64,000 bases of DNA from Heterocephalus glaber (lineage: Eukaryota; Chordata; Mammalia; Rodentia; Bathyergidae), in assembly GCF_000247695.1 (NCBI RefSeq), contig NW_004624741.1:33877587-33941586 (forward strand), in the 5' to 3' direction. The position numbers and the translations under genes are program-made. Each line of letters opens with the position of its first letter. Positions within the stretch are counted from its first letter, which is position 1. Below the pieces are notes generated by a model, which saw only the letters and a list, made by a program, of their open reading frames with translations, was not told the origin of the DNA and searched no databases. Shown one piece after another: positions 1-12,168 of the stretch.

Positions 1-2185
1 TGGCATGTACTGTGTAACTCAGGACCTCGGTAGGTCATGGGGTGACATGCCTGTCTGCATCGGGGTTATTCGGCATCCTCTACATGACTCAGGACCTCGG
101 CAGGGTGTGCACAGGCCTGCCTGTCTGCAGGGGGCTGATTCAGCATCCTCCGCATGACACAGGATGTCTTCGGCAGGGCACGCGCAGACCTGCCTGTGTG
201 CAGCAGGCTGACTTGTAGTGTTCTGTGCAATTCAGGACCTCAGTAGGGCCTGCACAGACCGGTCTGTCTGCCGCAGGGTGATTTTGCATCCTCAGCATGA
301 CTCAGGAACTCGGCAGCGAGTACACAGACCTGCCTGTCTGCAGTGGACTGACTCGGCATGTTCTGTGTGACTCAGGACCTCAGTGGGGTGTGCAAAGTCC
401 TGGCTGTCTGCAGTGGGGTGATTTGGCATCCTCCATATGACTCAGGAGCTCGGCAGTGAGTGCACAGACCTGCCTGTCTGCAGCAGTCTGATTCAGCCTG
501 GTCTGCTCGACCCAGGACCTCAGCAGGGTGTGGGCACACCTGCCTGTCTGCAGAGTGCTGATTCACCATCATCCACGCTACTCAGGACATCAGCATTGTG
601 TGCATAGCCCTCCTGTTCACCAGCAGGCTGATTTGGCATGTTCTGTGTGACTCAGGACATCTGTAGGGCATGGCATGACATGCCTGTCTGCATTGGGGTT
701 ATTCAGCATCCTCCCCATGACTCAGGACCTTGTCAGGACGGGCACAGACCTGCCTGTGTGCAGCGGGCTGAATTGGTGCATTCTTGTGACTCAGAAATTC
801 GGTAGGTTGTGCACAGACCGGCCTGTCTGCGGTGGCCTGATTCAGCATGCTCCGTGTGACTCAGGACCTCTGTAGGGCATGCACAGACTTGCCCGTCAGT
901 AGCAGGCCGATTCAGCATGCTCTGTGTGACTCAGGACCTCGGTAGAGCAAGGGCACACCTGCCTGTCTGCAGCCGGGTGATTCAGCATCCTCTGTGCAAC
1001 TCAGGACATTGAGAAGGCGTGCACAAACAGACTTGCCTGTCTGCAATGGGATGATTCCGTGCATTCCTTGTGACTCAGGACCTCGGTAGGGCATGCACAG
1101 ACCTGCCTGTCAACAGCAGGATGATTCAGCGTTTTCTGTGGAACCCAGGACCTTGGCAGGGCATGGGCAAACCTGCCTGTCTGCAGCGGCCTGATTCGGT
1201 GAATTCTTGTGACTCAGGACCGCAGTAGGTTGTGCACAGACATGTCTGTCTGCAGTGGGCTGATTCGGTGTGTTCTGTGAGAAACAGGACCTTGGCAGTG
1301 TGTGGGCAGACCTGCCTGTCTGCAGAGGGCTGATTTGGCATCCTCTGCACAACTCAGGACATTGGTAGGGCGTGCACAGACCTGCCTATCTGCAGTGGGT
1401 TGATTCGGCATGTTCATTGCTACTCAGGACCTCAGTAGGGTATGCACAGACCTGACTGTCTGCAGCAGGGTGATTCGGTATCCTCCACATTACTCAAGAC
1501 CTCGGCAGTGAGTGCACAGAACTGCCTGTCTGCAGCGGGCTGACTTGGCATGTAATGTGTGACTCAGGACCTCAGTAGGGTATGCACAGGCCTGAATGTC
1601 GGCAGCGGGATGATTCAGCATTTTCTGTGGAACCCAGGACCTTGGCAGGGCATGGGCAAACCTACCTTTCTGCAACAGCGTGATTCAGTGTCCTCCGTAT
1701 GACTCAGGAACTCGGCAGTGAGTATACAGACCTGCCTGTCTGCAGTGGGGTGATTCGGCATCCTCTGCATGACTCAGGAACTCAGTAGGGCATGCACAGA
1801 CCTGCCTGTCTTCAGTGGGCTGATTTGGTGCGTTCCTTGGTACTCAGGACCTCGGTAGGGCGTGCACAGACCTGTCTGTCTGCAGTGGGCTCATCAGGCG
1901 CGTTTCTTGGGACTCAGGAGCTCGGTAGTTCATGTACAGACTTCCCTGTCTGCAGCGTGCTGATTCAGTGTGTTCTTTGAGACCCAGGACCTCGGCCGGT
2001 CATGGGCAGACCTGCCTGTCTGCAGTGGGCTGATTCGGAGTCCTCTCTGCAATTCAGGACCTCAGTAGGGTGTGCACAGACCTGCCTGTCTGCAGCGGGC
2101 TCATTCGGTGTGTCCTGTGCAACTCAGGTCCTTGGTAGGCGTGGCCAGACCTGCCTGTCTGCAGCAGGGTGATTCTGCATCCTCT
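1..2185. repeat. Tandem array, ~70-bp monomer, ~31 copies
   Basis: A single motif recurs about every 70 bases from the left edge to about 2185. Each unit reads roughly GACTCAGGACCTCGGTAGGG, then CACAGACCTGCCTGTCTGCAG, then a GGGCTGATTC-like spacer. I located 31 copies of the CTGTCTGC segment, or a degenerate form of it, between about 51 and 2154, a mean period close to 70 bp. Most units keep CTGCAG, a PstI site. Because 70 is not a multiple of 3, the reading frame rotates with each unit and returns every 210 bp. This explains the many short open frames in both orientations, which I regard as non-coding. Units diverge by point changes and 1-3 base indels, so the array is not freshly homogenised. 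The left end lies outside the window. The repeat family is not recognised. Confidence 0.95.
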
Positions 2186-2459
2186 AAGCCTGATGTTTTC
2201 ATTTTTAATTGGTTTATTTTATTAATTGTTAGAGTGTTTTAGTTCCTTGTATTGTTTATATATTAATACACTGTACAGTAAGCAGTTCACAAATCTATTC
2301 TCCCTTTCCGTCCGTTGTGTCTTTACCTTTCATTTCAGGCCCTCTGTAGTTCAATATACACCAGCTATTTCCATTTGCCGCCCTCACGTCAAAGTTTTCC
2401 ATGGTAAACTCCCTTCTCAGACCCAGGCAGGTTTCTTTTTTTTCCTTTACTTGGGGGGA

Positions 2460-2960
2460 CAATGCAGCCAACTAGCACTAGGTGGCGACATAAGCCCACG
2501 TTTTCCCGGGATCTTCTGCATCTGTGTAGCTCTGTGCTCTCCAGTGAGCTAGTAGGCGCCCTCAGTGGGGAGGCCTGGACCGCCCCCTGCAGGCCGCGCT
2601 GTGCAGAGGCAGGGCGTGAAATCCGAGCCCCCCAAAGATGGATGCTCCTTCCAGTACCTGGCAGGGCTTCCTGCAGAAAACCACTTTCTCCAGGTTCAGA
2701 GGTCCTCACCTGTGCGCAGGGGTCACCGTGCCCGCCACTGAGGCCAGGAGAGCAGGAGCCCGCCCTGCCTGCATGGACATGGATTGCAGCTTTGAAAGCT
2801 CTTTGTCAGAGAAGGGATTCTTGGGACTCCTCAGTGAGAGGCACCAAGGGATTTGTTAGGAGGAATGGAAAGAGTGCTCAGAGACTCCAGAGAGAGTTGC
2901 CTTGTGAGCCAGTGTGGTGGTTGCATTCATGGGGCCCAGTGACCCAGAGTGTGTAGGCCC
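2460..2960. other. Locally GC- and CpG-rich block
   Basis: This block stands out from the AT-rich surroundings. CpGs are frequent between about 2485 and 2770 (for example in GGCGAC, CCCGGGA, GGCGCC, GGCCGCGC and GGGCGTG), whereas most of the window is strongly CpG-depleted. An open frame of 164 codons (2462-2956, plus strand) crosses it, but it is arginine-, proline- and serine-rich, as expected from GC-rich non-coding DNA, and another frame overlaps it. It could be a CpG-island remnant, an old LTR or GC-rich unique DNA. Confidence 0.45.
2475..2488 (+). promoter_or_regulatory. CTCF-like core motif
   Basis: GCACTAGGTGGCGA matches 12 of 14 positions of the CTCF core consensus CCASYAGRKGGCRS. 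It lies in the CpG-rich block, about 290 bp from the end of the tandem array. Motif match only; occupancy cannot be judged from sequence. Confidence 0.35.
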
Positions 2961-5045
2961 CTCAGCTCAGATCCTCCATGAGCCAGCATCACTGCTTCCT
3001 GGAGGAAGGGGTGCAGTGCACTGGACAGGCTTATGTGTCTTTAAAACCTTAGGGAAAAGAGATTTTTGAGTATGATTCCTGGAAGGACAAAAGGCTTGCA
3101 TAGCTGCAGTTCATCTTAAAAGTAAATTTTAAAAAAATCCTGATATCCTTGTCTCCTTCCTGCCTATTTAAAAAAAATTCTGACATATCTCACCAGGGAC
3201 TGCACAGTTGCTGTGTTTAGCTCCGAGGCTCCAGGTGAAGTTTGCCTGTGGAAAGTTGTAATTGACTTGTGCAGAGGAAAGCCTGAATGCCACTGGTTTT
3301 GTTCTGGTTATTTTTAGTTGTTTAGATGTGCATGAGGTATAGGTTTTAGAATAAACCAATGGCTTCCTGTGCTCATTCATTCATTTAGTAAAACTAAGGG
3401 CAATCTCTATTCCTCCTCTATGCTTTGGAACATTTTGGGCCAGGCAGCTAATTTTCTACAAGGAGGGAAGTTTCTGGGAACTGCTGAGATGCCAACCACC
3501 TCTGTGTTCTTTATGCTCTTGTTCTCAGTGCAAATAAACATGGTTCAGCTCTTCCCTGTATCTGATGATGCCCGCACAGGGCCTTGTATTTAATCAGGGA
3601 GTCACTGGAGTGAGGAACTGAGATGAGGCCTTGGGCCTGTCTTGGGGTGGTCACTCACATGTCTTACCCCAGGAACTCCTGGAAATGAATGTTCTCCTTC
3701 TCTAAAAAATGCCAGTAGAACTGTGTTACAGTATCTCACTTTCTGTTCCTTCTAAACCTCAGTGCCAAAGCAACAGGAGTGAGCAATTAGAGTTTTCCAG
3801 TAGGCTTCAGGGTTCTCTGCTGGTCTCAGTGAGAAGTGATTCTCTTCTGGTGCATGACCATGCAGTACACCATGCCATTCTGATAACTTGACCATTGCTT
3901 TCCTCTGTGGACCCTCTTTCAATAGAGAAAGAGGAAGACATGGGATCCAGGTGACAAGGAACCCACAAGTAAAGGGACAATGGTGAAGGAGCAAGGGAGG
4001 AACCTTGCAGCCAAGCACAAGGGAAAGCAAGCAGGAGGACAGAGGTGGCAGGGGGGGAGGACAATGAAGAGGAAATTGAGAGAATTCTTAAAGTAGTCAT
4101 TGTCTCAATAGGATATTTATTATTACAAAACATGTATATAACAGAGAAGAAAATTAAAGCAAAGAAAACAGATGTGTCATTATAGGAGGAAGAAAATGTG
4201 TTTCCTTTAAGCAGACAGAAGGATAATGTTTCTACTGAATCAGTCAACAATATTTATAACTTCTGGATAATATAAAAATGGAGTATTCATTTAACAAAAG
4301 TAGTGGAACTATCATTTTATGGGAATTATGATAAGAAGACTGAGATGTCCTATATTCAGTTGCAGGCTGAAGAGAGAAGGGAAGAGAGAAGAATTTTATT
4401 TAACTGACATTTTAGGGCTAAACTAACAGAGAAGGAAAGAGATCTGCTCCACATGCCTTTTCTATATATTGGAGATTTGCCATGAAGGTGAGATTGCATT
4501 CTGCTTGCAAAATCAACCAACCAAGAAACAAGAAGCACTTGTCTTGTCCATTACCCTCCTATGCCATGAGTTGCTGCATTGTGTTGTTCTGCTTCTCAGT
4601 CCACAGTCAGTGTAGGTTCACTGCACGTGATTTGTAATTTGTCTTCTTCAAAACGTCCTGTGAATTTCTGTGGCTTTTTAGAACCTAGGATGTAGGACAA
4701 AAATGAAGAAAGTCTCAGTGAAAATATATCCACAAGCAGAGCACATCAGAAACAGAAAGCTGCTTTCTAAAAATGACTCCCAACAAACACTGGAAGAGAA
4801 ATCCTTCCCAAATAATCTGCAACCTGAACACAGGAACACAAATCTAATGACAATACAAGTCAAGGAGATGTCTCAAAAATTTTAAAACCCCTCAAAAGTT
4901 AATCTCACATGTACTGAAGTAGATAAAATTCCAGATAAGTAATTCATAAAAGTCATGGTTAAAATGATCAATGAGATCAAAGAAGAGAGAAATAAGCACC
5001 TGAATGAAATACACCAAACAATGCAGGAGATGAAAGACCACTTCA

Positions 5046-5869
5046 TAGGTGCTGAGCTGGAATTCTAGGTGACTTGGGGTTCACCTGTGTGGATGTTTTG
5101 AACAATTGCATTTTCCTTCTTGAAGTTCATGGAAGATTGAATATTTGCATCACAAGTTCAAATGTTTGTTTTTGTTTGGTAATGGTGTAACTTAAGCCAA
5201 GTAATAATGAAGAACTTTTCCGCCTGCTTTGGTATTACATGAAGTCTATGAATAGGCAAGTCCTGGGTATGAAAGCTTTAATTTATCTACCTCATTTATT
5301 TTTATTTTTGTAGCCATAGTCTCTGTTTTCCTGTTTTATGACTGCTGAAGTATTCCAGGCTCCATCTTAAACCTAAGAGTTGATATACTGTGGGAAAAGC
5401 TGGATGTTCACGATGTGTTTCATTCCTTTTTTTTAAATTCCCTCTTGTACATGTAATAATATTGAGCAGATGGTGAAAAGTTTCTCTAACAGTTTAATGA
5501 GAAGGAGAAAAAAGACCCAGCTCCTGATAGAGAAGTCTTTCCCACTGCCGAAGCCCCTGGTTGCAATGAAGATTGAGACTGGTACTGTTACTCCAAGTTC
5601 TGTTGCTTAGTTATTGCACCTGACTTTAAGATCCAAAAAAGTTTTTGCCAAGTTGTGCCTTTCCGAAATTCTGGAATAGAAATAGAACACAATAATGCTA
5701 CCTGTTTACACTGTGAAGCACATACTGTTATGAGAACCCCCACAGTGGCTTTCTCACTGTTGAGTTCAAAATGTCTTGTAACTGTATGATCTATGGAGAA
5801 CCCCTGAAGTTGTACCTGCTGATGCTGTCCATCTATTGGAAAATAAATTTTGAATGCCCCCCCAAAAAA
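5046..5869 (+). pseudogene. Processed (retrotransposed) copy of an unidentified mRNA 3' region
   Basis: An 824-bp segment breaks the old L1 ORF1. It is bounded by a perfect 14-bp target-site duplication, GAAAGACCACTTCA, at 5032-5045 and 5870-5883. It ends with an AATAAA polyadenylation signal (5842-5847) followed about 16 bases later by a short A tail (5864-5869), the marks of L1-driven retrotransposition of a spliced, polyadenylated transcript. No open frame of useful length is present, so it is probably mostly 3' UTR. One short acidic frame ends near 5576. I cannot name the parent gene. It is younger than the L1 it interrupts and old enough for the tail to have shrunk. Confidence 0.85.
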
Positions 5870-7187
5870 GAAAGACCACTTCAGTAAAGTGATAGGATTG
5901 CCAAAAATGAACCAAACAGAAATTCTGAAAATGAAGAATCAGTATGTCCAACAAAAAACTCAACTAAAACTTTTGGCTGTCAGAAAATTGAATCACAAGA
6001 AATAATATCAAGACTTAAACACAAGGTGGATATACTAGAACATTCAGACTTTATATAAAGAAGAAGGCTAAGAGTCAAGAGATTATTGAAGAGGTCCTGG
6101 ATAAATATTTTTAAAAAGCATCTTGGTCTAGAAGAAAGTGATGAAATACAGGCTAATAGCATAGAAAATTTCTCCATTAAAATTAGTGCAGAATATTTCC
6201 AGACCTGGGGAGTGCAATGAATACACAAGTAAAGGAGGCATTTACAACTCCACCTAGACATGGCCAGAGAAGAATCTCTCCACAACAGATTGTAAGTAAA
6301 GGATGAATAATTCAGAACAAAAATATTTAAAGGTGTTACAGACAACTGACAAATCACCTTTAAAACCAAATCAAACAGAATAACAGTGTATTTCTCAATA
6401 GAAGGTTTAAAGGCCAGGAGAGCATGTTATGATGTATTTCATAGACTAAAGAAAATAATTGACAACTCCAATTACCATATACTGGAGACTACTGGTCAAA
6501 ATCAAATAGGAAATAAAGACTTACTTTGATTACTACAAACTAAAGAAATTCATGTTCATTAATCTAAAATTGCATTCAATACTCAAAGTAATCCTAAACA
6601 CAGGCAACCAACCATGAGGCCAATAAAATAAAACAACCATGAGACCAATAGACTGAATCTCATTGGGCAGATAACTAAATGAGAAACAAAAATGAATCAA
6701 GCACTAGAAAAACAAGATGAGAAGAATTACTATGTGCCTTTCAAAGATAGTGATTAATGTAACTGCTATTAACAATCCGATTAAAAGAAAAAGATTGGCA
6801 GATTGGATAAAATCAAGACCCAACTCTGTTACCTCTAAGAAATGTCCCTCACATACAAGCACATTCACCTGTTGAACGTGAAAGGATAGAAAGCGTTACT
6901 CCAAGCAGCTGGAGCCTGAAGCAAGATTTAGTAGTTATATTTTGAAGTAATAAGATAGATTTTGAACTAAAATGTGTCAGAAGAGACAAAGAAGACCACT
7001 AAATATTGGTAAAGAGAACAATGCATGAAGAAGAGAGAACAATTGTAAATACATGTGTGCTGATCATTGGCACAGTCATTTTTATGAAGCAAATACTATT
7101 TAATATAAAAGGACAGATAGGCCCAATAACTTTGTGAAGGACTTATATATATCTTACTCTCACAAATTGACAGGTCTTCTAGACAAA

Positions 7188-7209
7188 ACAACAACAACAA
7201 CAACAACAA
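7188..7209. repeat. (CAA)n microsatellite
   Basis: About seven uninterrupted CAA units inside the old L1. Confidence 0.9.
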
Positions 7210-7984
7210 AGAAACATCATAATTAAACTGTACTATTGACCTAATGGATTTTACAGGCATATACAGTGTTTGACATCTAACAAGAGCAGACATTCTTTTC
7301 AACAGCACAAGGAACTTTCTCCAAAGACGACCACATTTTAGGCCATAAAGACTCAGTAACTACAAAAGCAATGAAATAGTCTCACACATCCTATCAGATT
7401 TTAATGGACTAAAACCAGAAAACAATGGCAAAGAAAACCACTGAGACTACAAAAAACTTCAGGAATATTGAGTAATACACCTTTTTAAAACTATAATAGA
7501 AACTATGTCCAATAAATTTTGTCTGTATTTTACATAAGACAGGCAGAAATTTATGTAGATGAGAAGAAAGATAGATGGTTAAGGAGGGCCTAGTCATGCA
7601 GAATATTTCCTTAGAGCATGAAAGTCAGAGTTCAGTTGGGGAACAGTGTTCACAGTGCCAGATTAAGTAAATGTTTAAAAAAGATAAAATTCAGGCCTTT
7701 GGGTAGATAACCAGATGCTGGAACCACCAATATTTCAACAATATTTAATTCTTAAACTCAGCTCCCATATAGTCACCTATGTGTGTTCTTGCCCATGACT
7801 TAGGAAATACCATTTAAAAGTTGTCTTTCTTATTACACAAAGTCTGGAAGATTCCTTCAGTCCTGGTCATAGGGATGACCTCTCCTCCTTGCCCAGAATA
7901 GGAAGAAACCCACAACTTTTGGACACTGCTGACCCCATCTCCCATATTTTAGTTCTTATTTCCACTTTCTTTCTCACACCAGAG

Positions 7985-8655
7985 GAAAAAACTTGACAGT
8001 TAAAAATGGGTGTCTGATTTATTTCACTTAAGAGTATGGTCTCAATGTCCATCCATCTGTCTATAAATGTCTGAAGCTCACCCTTCTTTATGACAGAGAA
8101 GTATACCATTGTATTAAAAAGAACCACCACATTTCTTTATCCATGGTTGAAGGGCATTTGGGCTGTTTCCAAGATTTAGCTATTACAAACTGTGACGCTA
8201 TAAACTTGGGTGTGCATATAACACAGTGGTATGATGCTTTAAATTCTTTCAAGAAGATAGCAGGAAGAGGAATAGCTGGGCCAAATGGAAGTTTTAGTTT
8301 TAATTTTTTTTTTTTTTTTGGTACTGGGGATTGAACTCGGGTCCTTGTGCAGCAGGCAGAGAAACAACTGATCTAAATCCCTGGCCCTCTAGTTTTAATT
8401 TTTTGAGAAATAACCACACTGATTTCCACAGTGGTTACACCAGTCTACAACAGTCTACCAACAGTAGAGACTGGTTCCTTTCCCCCCACACCCCCACCAG
8501 CCTTTTATATTAGTTGATTTCTTGATAGCAGGCATTCTTTCTGGAGTGAGGGGGAATCTCAGCATTTTTAAATTCCCATTTCATGAATGATCAGTGATGT
8601 TGAACATTTTTTCAATATTAATTTTCTTTTTCTACTTCTTAATCTGAGAAATATC
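7985..8655 (-). mobile_element. 3' fragment of a younger L1, minus strand
   Basis: Reading the minus strand gives the ORF2 C-terminal part and the start of the 3' UTR of the same L1 subfamily seen at 45403-51192. The reverse complement of 8015-8110 parallels 50500-50590 (CAGCCATAAA, then ATTTATAGCTAAAT, then TTAAGTGAAATAAAT). It is 5' truncated, and it lacks the purine-rich body of the 3' UTR. A SINE is nested at 8305-8389. It sits inside the old plus-strand L1. Confidence 0.75.
8305..8389 (-). mobile_element. ID-like tRNA-derived SINE
   Basis: In minus orientation the element starts GGGCCAGGGATTTAG, contains the B-box-like GAGTTCAATCCCC, and ends in CAGTACC followed by a long A tail (the T run at 8304-8319). 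It is flanked by the direct repeat TAGTTTTAATTTTTT (from about 8295 and from 8390). It is nested in the young L1 fragment, itself nested in the old L1, so it is the latest of the three insertions here. Confidence 0.9.
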
Positions 8656-10064
8656 TTTTCATGAGTAATACACTTGAAAAATCAGTGGATGACTGAAAAA
8701 ATCACAGGAGATATTGAAAAATTCTTAGGATCAAATAAAATAATGAAAACAATGTAACAGAAGGTGTATGGCACAATGGAAGGAATTGTAAGAGCAAAGT
8801 TTATAGGTATGAATGCCTACATTACAAAAAACAAGTAATGCTAAGAAAATAACCAAGTAACCAAATTATGCAGCTCAAGAAGAAGAATAAACCAAACCTG
8901 AAGTCAATAGAAGGAAAGAAATGATAAAGAGAAGAGTGAAAGTTGATGAGCTTGAGACTAACAGAACTTCACAGGATAAGTGAATCAAAGAGTTGGTTTT
9001 TTAAAAAGACAGAAAAGACTGATAAAACAGCCAAATTTATTAAAAGAAAGGGCTCAAATTAATAAAATTTGATATGAAAGGGGTGAAATTACAGTATTTA
9101 TCTTTGAAATGCAGAAAACTATTAGAAACCATTTGGAAAATATATTCCAATAAATTTGAGAATGTAGAAGAAATGAATAAATTTCTACACACACAGAACA
9201 TATTAAAGCTTAACAAAGAAGATATAAATATTTCAACAGATCTGTAATAAACAATGGAATTGATGCAATAGTTAAGATAACACCAAGTAAGAAAAACCCA
9301 AGACCTAGTGGATTTACTGATGAATTTTAACAAACCTTTAGAGAATAACTAAAACCAATACTCCTCAAACTTTTCCATGTACTAGAAAAATAGAATGCTT
9401 CCAAACTCATTTTCTGTAGCCAGCAGTACCCTGATATGAAAACTGGACAAGAACTCAAGAAGAAAAGAAAATAACAAATGAGTATTCTTGATAAAAATAA
9501 ATGTTAAAATAGATGTATAATTCTTACAAACGGAATTCAACAACACTTTGAAAAGATCATACACTATGGCCAAGTTAGTTTCATTGTAGGGATGCAAGAA
9601 TAGTTCAACATAGGTAAATCGGTAAATGTGATCTATCACATAAATAGAATCAAGTGTGAAAAGCACATCATCTAAGTTCATGCAGAAAATGACTTCCACA
9701 AAATTCAGCATCCTTTCATGATCAAAACCCTGATGAAAATGTGTACAAAATGATCCTTCTTCATACTGGAAAAAGCCATAGATGACAAATGCACCACTGA
9801 CATCATAGATAATGGGGAAGAACTGAAAGCCTTTCCTCTAAAATCAGTAATGAGACAAAGGTGTCTGTTCTACCACTCCTGTTCAATGTGGGATGTGAAA
9901 TTTTAGGCAGAACAATCAGGCAAGGGAATGAAACAAAACGAATATGAATACAAAAGTAAAAAGTCAAATTAACCCTAGAAGACTCCCAAAAAACTTTTAG
10001 ATCTGATAAACAAATTCAACAAATGCTCAGGATATGACATCAGTAAACAAAATTTCATATTTCT

Positions 10065-10146
10065 TTTTTTTTTTGTACCAGGGATCAAACTCAGGTCCTT
10101 GTGCTTCCACAGCAGGTGATGAAACCACAGAGCTAAATCCCCGGCC
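10065..10146 (-). mobile_element. ID-like tRNA-derived SINE
   Basis: Same family and orientation as the copy at 8305. It has a perfect 17-bp target-site duplication, CAAAATTTCATATTTCT, at 10048-10064 and 10147-10163. It is inserted in ORF2 of the old L1. Confidence 0.95.
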
Positions 10147-10782
10147 CAAAATTTCATATTTCTATACAACAATAATGAAACCACTGAGAAAGAAATCAAT
10201 AAAACAATTCTATTCACAATAGCTTCAAACGTAATTGTATGAACTGGAACCAAACTAATCAAGGAAAGGGAAATACTTCTGTAAGGAAAATTGCAGAACT
10301 CTGAAAAAAGTTGAAAAGGATTTTAGAAAATAGAAATTCCTTGTTCATGGATCAGAACTAATATTTTTTAAATGGCTGAATTACTAAAAATCTATGGATT
10401 CAATGCAGTCTCTATTAAAATATCAAGAACATTCTTCACAAAACCAAAAAAAATTCCAAAATTCATATGAAATGAAAAATATCCAGAATAAGCAAAGAAG
10501 TCCAGAGCAAAAAGAGCAATGTTGGAGACATCACAATACTGCACTTCAAGTTATACTGCAAAGAAATAGCAAAAATCCCCAACATGGTACCAGGACAAAG
10601 ACAAAAATATAAACAAAATGGACTAGAGCACAAGACAAACAACCTCTTAGATCTATACATGAAATTTTGACAAAAAAGCCCAAAACATACTGGAGCTATC
10701 CAGCCTCTTTAAAAAATGATGTTGGGAAAACTTGAGAGCCAGATGCAGAAAATTGAAGCTAAATCTATTATTTTTATTTTTA

Positions 10783-10898
10783 NNNNNNNNNNNNNNNNNN
10801 NNNNNNNNNNNNNNNNNNNNNNNNNNNNNNNNNNNNNNNNNNNNNNNNNNNNNNNNNNNNNNNNNNNNNNNNNNNNNNNNNNNNNNNNNNNNNNNNNN
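10783..10898. other. Assembly gap (116 N)
   Basis: Unresolved bases inside old L1 ORF2. The left flank ends in T/A-rich sequence (TTATTTTTATTTTTA) that is not typical of L1 at this point. The right flank resumes L1 sequence leading into GTGGATTAAAGAC. Open frames drawn across the gap are artefacts. Confidence 0.99.
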
Positions 10899-11216
10899 AA
10901 ATCAAATCAAAGTGGATTAAAGACTGGATATGAAACCAGAAATTTAAAAATACTGGACGATAACAGGGGAAACACTTGAAGCCATAGGGTCAGGAAAAGA
11001 CTTCCAAATGAGAGCTCCAATAGCACAGGAAATATTGAGAATCAACAAATAGGATTACATAAATTCAAAAGCTTTTGAACTGCAAAAGGAATAACCAACA
11101 GAGTGGAAGAAAAAACCTACAGAATGGGAGAAAATATTTGACTGGTATTCTTCTAATAGAAGACAAATATCTAGAATGTATAAAATACTAAAAAGTTCTT
11201 TAAAAATGACCCAATC

Positions 11217-11924
11217 TTCTCAGCCATAAAAAATGAGAAGTTAGAGACATTTATAGCTAAATGGATCCACATTGAGGAAATATTCTTAAGTGAAATAAAT
11301 AGGACACACATGTGTAAATACCGAATAGTTTCTCTAGTGTGAGAAAGTGAAAATTTAAATAAGGACTAAAAGATATAATAGATAAGGTGAAATAGGAAAA
11401 AAAGGGCAAAGGAGAAGTTATAATAGATAATGTGAAATAGGAAGAAAGGGCAAAGCAGAAGGGAAAGTGGGAGGGGTAGGGGAAAGGAAAGAAGGGAATG
11501 CAATTAATATAAGTAAATGGAAAAATGGAGACAAAGTCTTTGTAAATAGGGAGGGATGGAGTGGTTAAAGGAAGGGGAGAGGAAGGGGGAAAAATAAGAG
11601 TCAAAGGAGATTATGTAAAGGTACAAAATTTCCAATGATGAAGGTCATTTTATTGTATACCTCAAATGTACCAATGATTAAAATGAATAGGGGAAATGGG
11701 CAGTAAGGGAAAGGAAAGAAGGGAAAGGAAAAATTAAGAGAAATGGAAAAAATGGAAACAAAGTCCTTGTAAATAGGGAAGGGTGGAGGGGTGAAGGGAG
11801 TGCAGGTAATGGGTAAAAAATAAGAACCAAGATCCATCATGTAAAGGGACAAGTTGCCAGTGAGATGTTTAACTGTATTGTATACCTAAAATGTACCAAT
11901 GAAAGAATTGTTTTAAAAGAAAAG
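11217..11924 (+). mobile_element. Young L1, 5'-truncated, 3' UTR mostly
   Basis: A 15-bp perfect target-site duplication, AAAAATGACCCAATC, flanks it (11202-11216 and 11925-11939). It holds the last codons of ORF2 (from the CAGCCATAAA region) and a purine-rich 3' UTR. The 3' UTR occurs as two successive related blocks, each ending in a TTGTATACCT..AATGTACCAATGA motif, near 11655-11680 and 11878-11902. The same two-block arrangement is present at 50640-51180. It ends in an A-rich tail. It is inserted in the old L1 and belongs to the 45403-51192 subfamily. Confidence 0.9.
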
Positions 11925-12072
11925 AAAAATGACCCAATCAATATATGGGCAAATGGACTGAATAGAGACTTCTCAGAAGAAGCAAAATGGTCAATAAATA
12001 TAGAAACACATCTTTAGTTACTAGGGAAGGGCTCACCTTACCCCAGTCAAAATGGCTACCATTAAGAATATA

Positions 12073-12168
12073 TTTTATTATTATTATTTGGGGGTGTAGT
12101 GGGGATCGAACTCAGGACCTTGCACTTTTGAGGCATGCAATGGCACCACTAAGCTAAATCCCTGGCCC
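12073..12168 (-). mobile_element. ID-like tRNA-derived SINE
   Basis: Reverse orientation with start GGGCCAGGGATTTAG and B-box GAGTTCGATCCCC. The tail is an impure (ATT)n-like T/A run at 12074-12088. The flanking repeat is TACCATTAAGAATATA (12057-12072) against TACCATCAGGAATATA (12169-12184), with two mismatches, so this insertion is older than the copy at 10065. Host is the old L1 ORF2. Confidence 0.88.

Larger units (their letters stand above)
2186..4689. other. Intergenic stretch, no recognisable gene
   Basis: Low-copy sequence between the tandem array and the first L1. It is AT-rich except for the block at 2460-2960. Open frames of up to about 160 codons occur on both strands but overlap each other and show no known domain, splice context or codon pattern. 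I see no SINE or L1 in it. Confidence 0.6.

Noticed and set aside
372..1980. Many overlapping 60-80 codon frames in the tandem array, with repeated CRQAGL/PLQTG-type peptides
   Set aside because: They arise because a 70-bp unit without frequent stops rotates through all frames; frames on both strands overlap and indels break them. No sign of selection on a protein.
2462..2956. 164-codon plus-strand frame in the CpG-rich block
   Set aside because: GC-rich DNA yields long frames by chance; a minus-strand frame overlaps it and there is no domain, splice context or recognisable start context.
3807..4250. 147-codon minus-strand frame
   Set aside because: No domain; another minus frame and a plus frame overlap it; composition follows local A/G-rich DNA.
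10716..10979. Open frames crossing the N gap
   Set aside because: Unknown bases read as X; artefact inside old L1.
11257..11852. Phe/Pro/Ser-rich minus-strand frames (also near 18590, 39666, 40116, 50568)
   Set aside because: These are translations of the complement of the purine-rich L1 3' UTR, which lacks stops on that strand. Their repeated similarity reflects the repeat, not a protein family.
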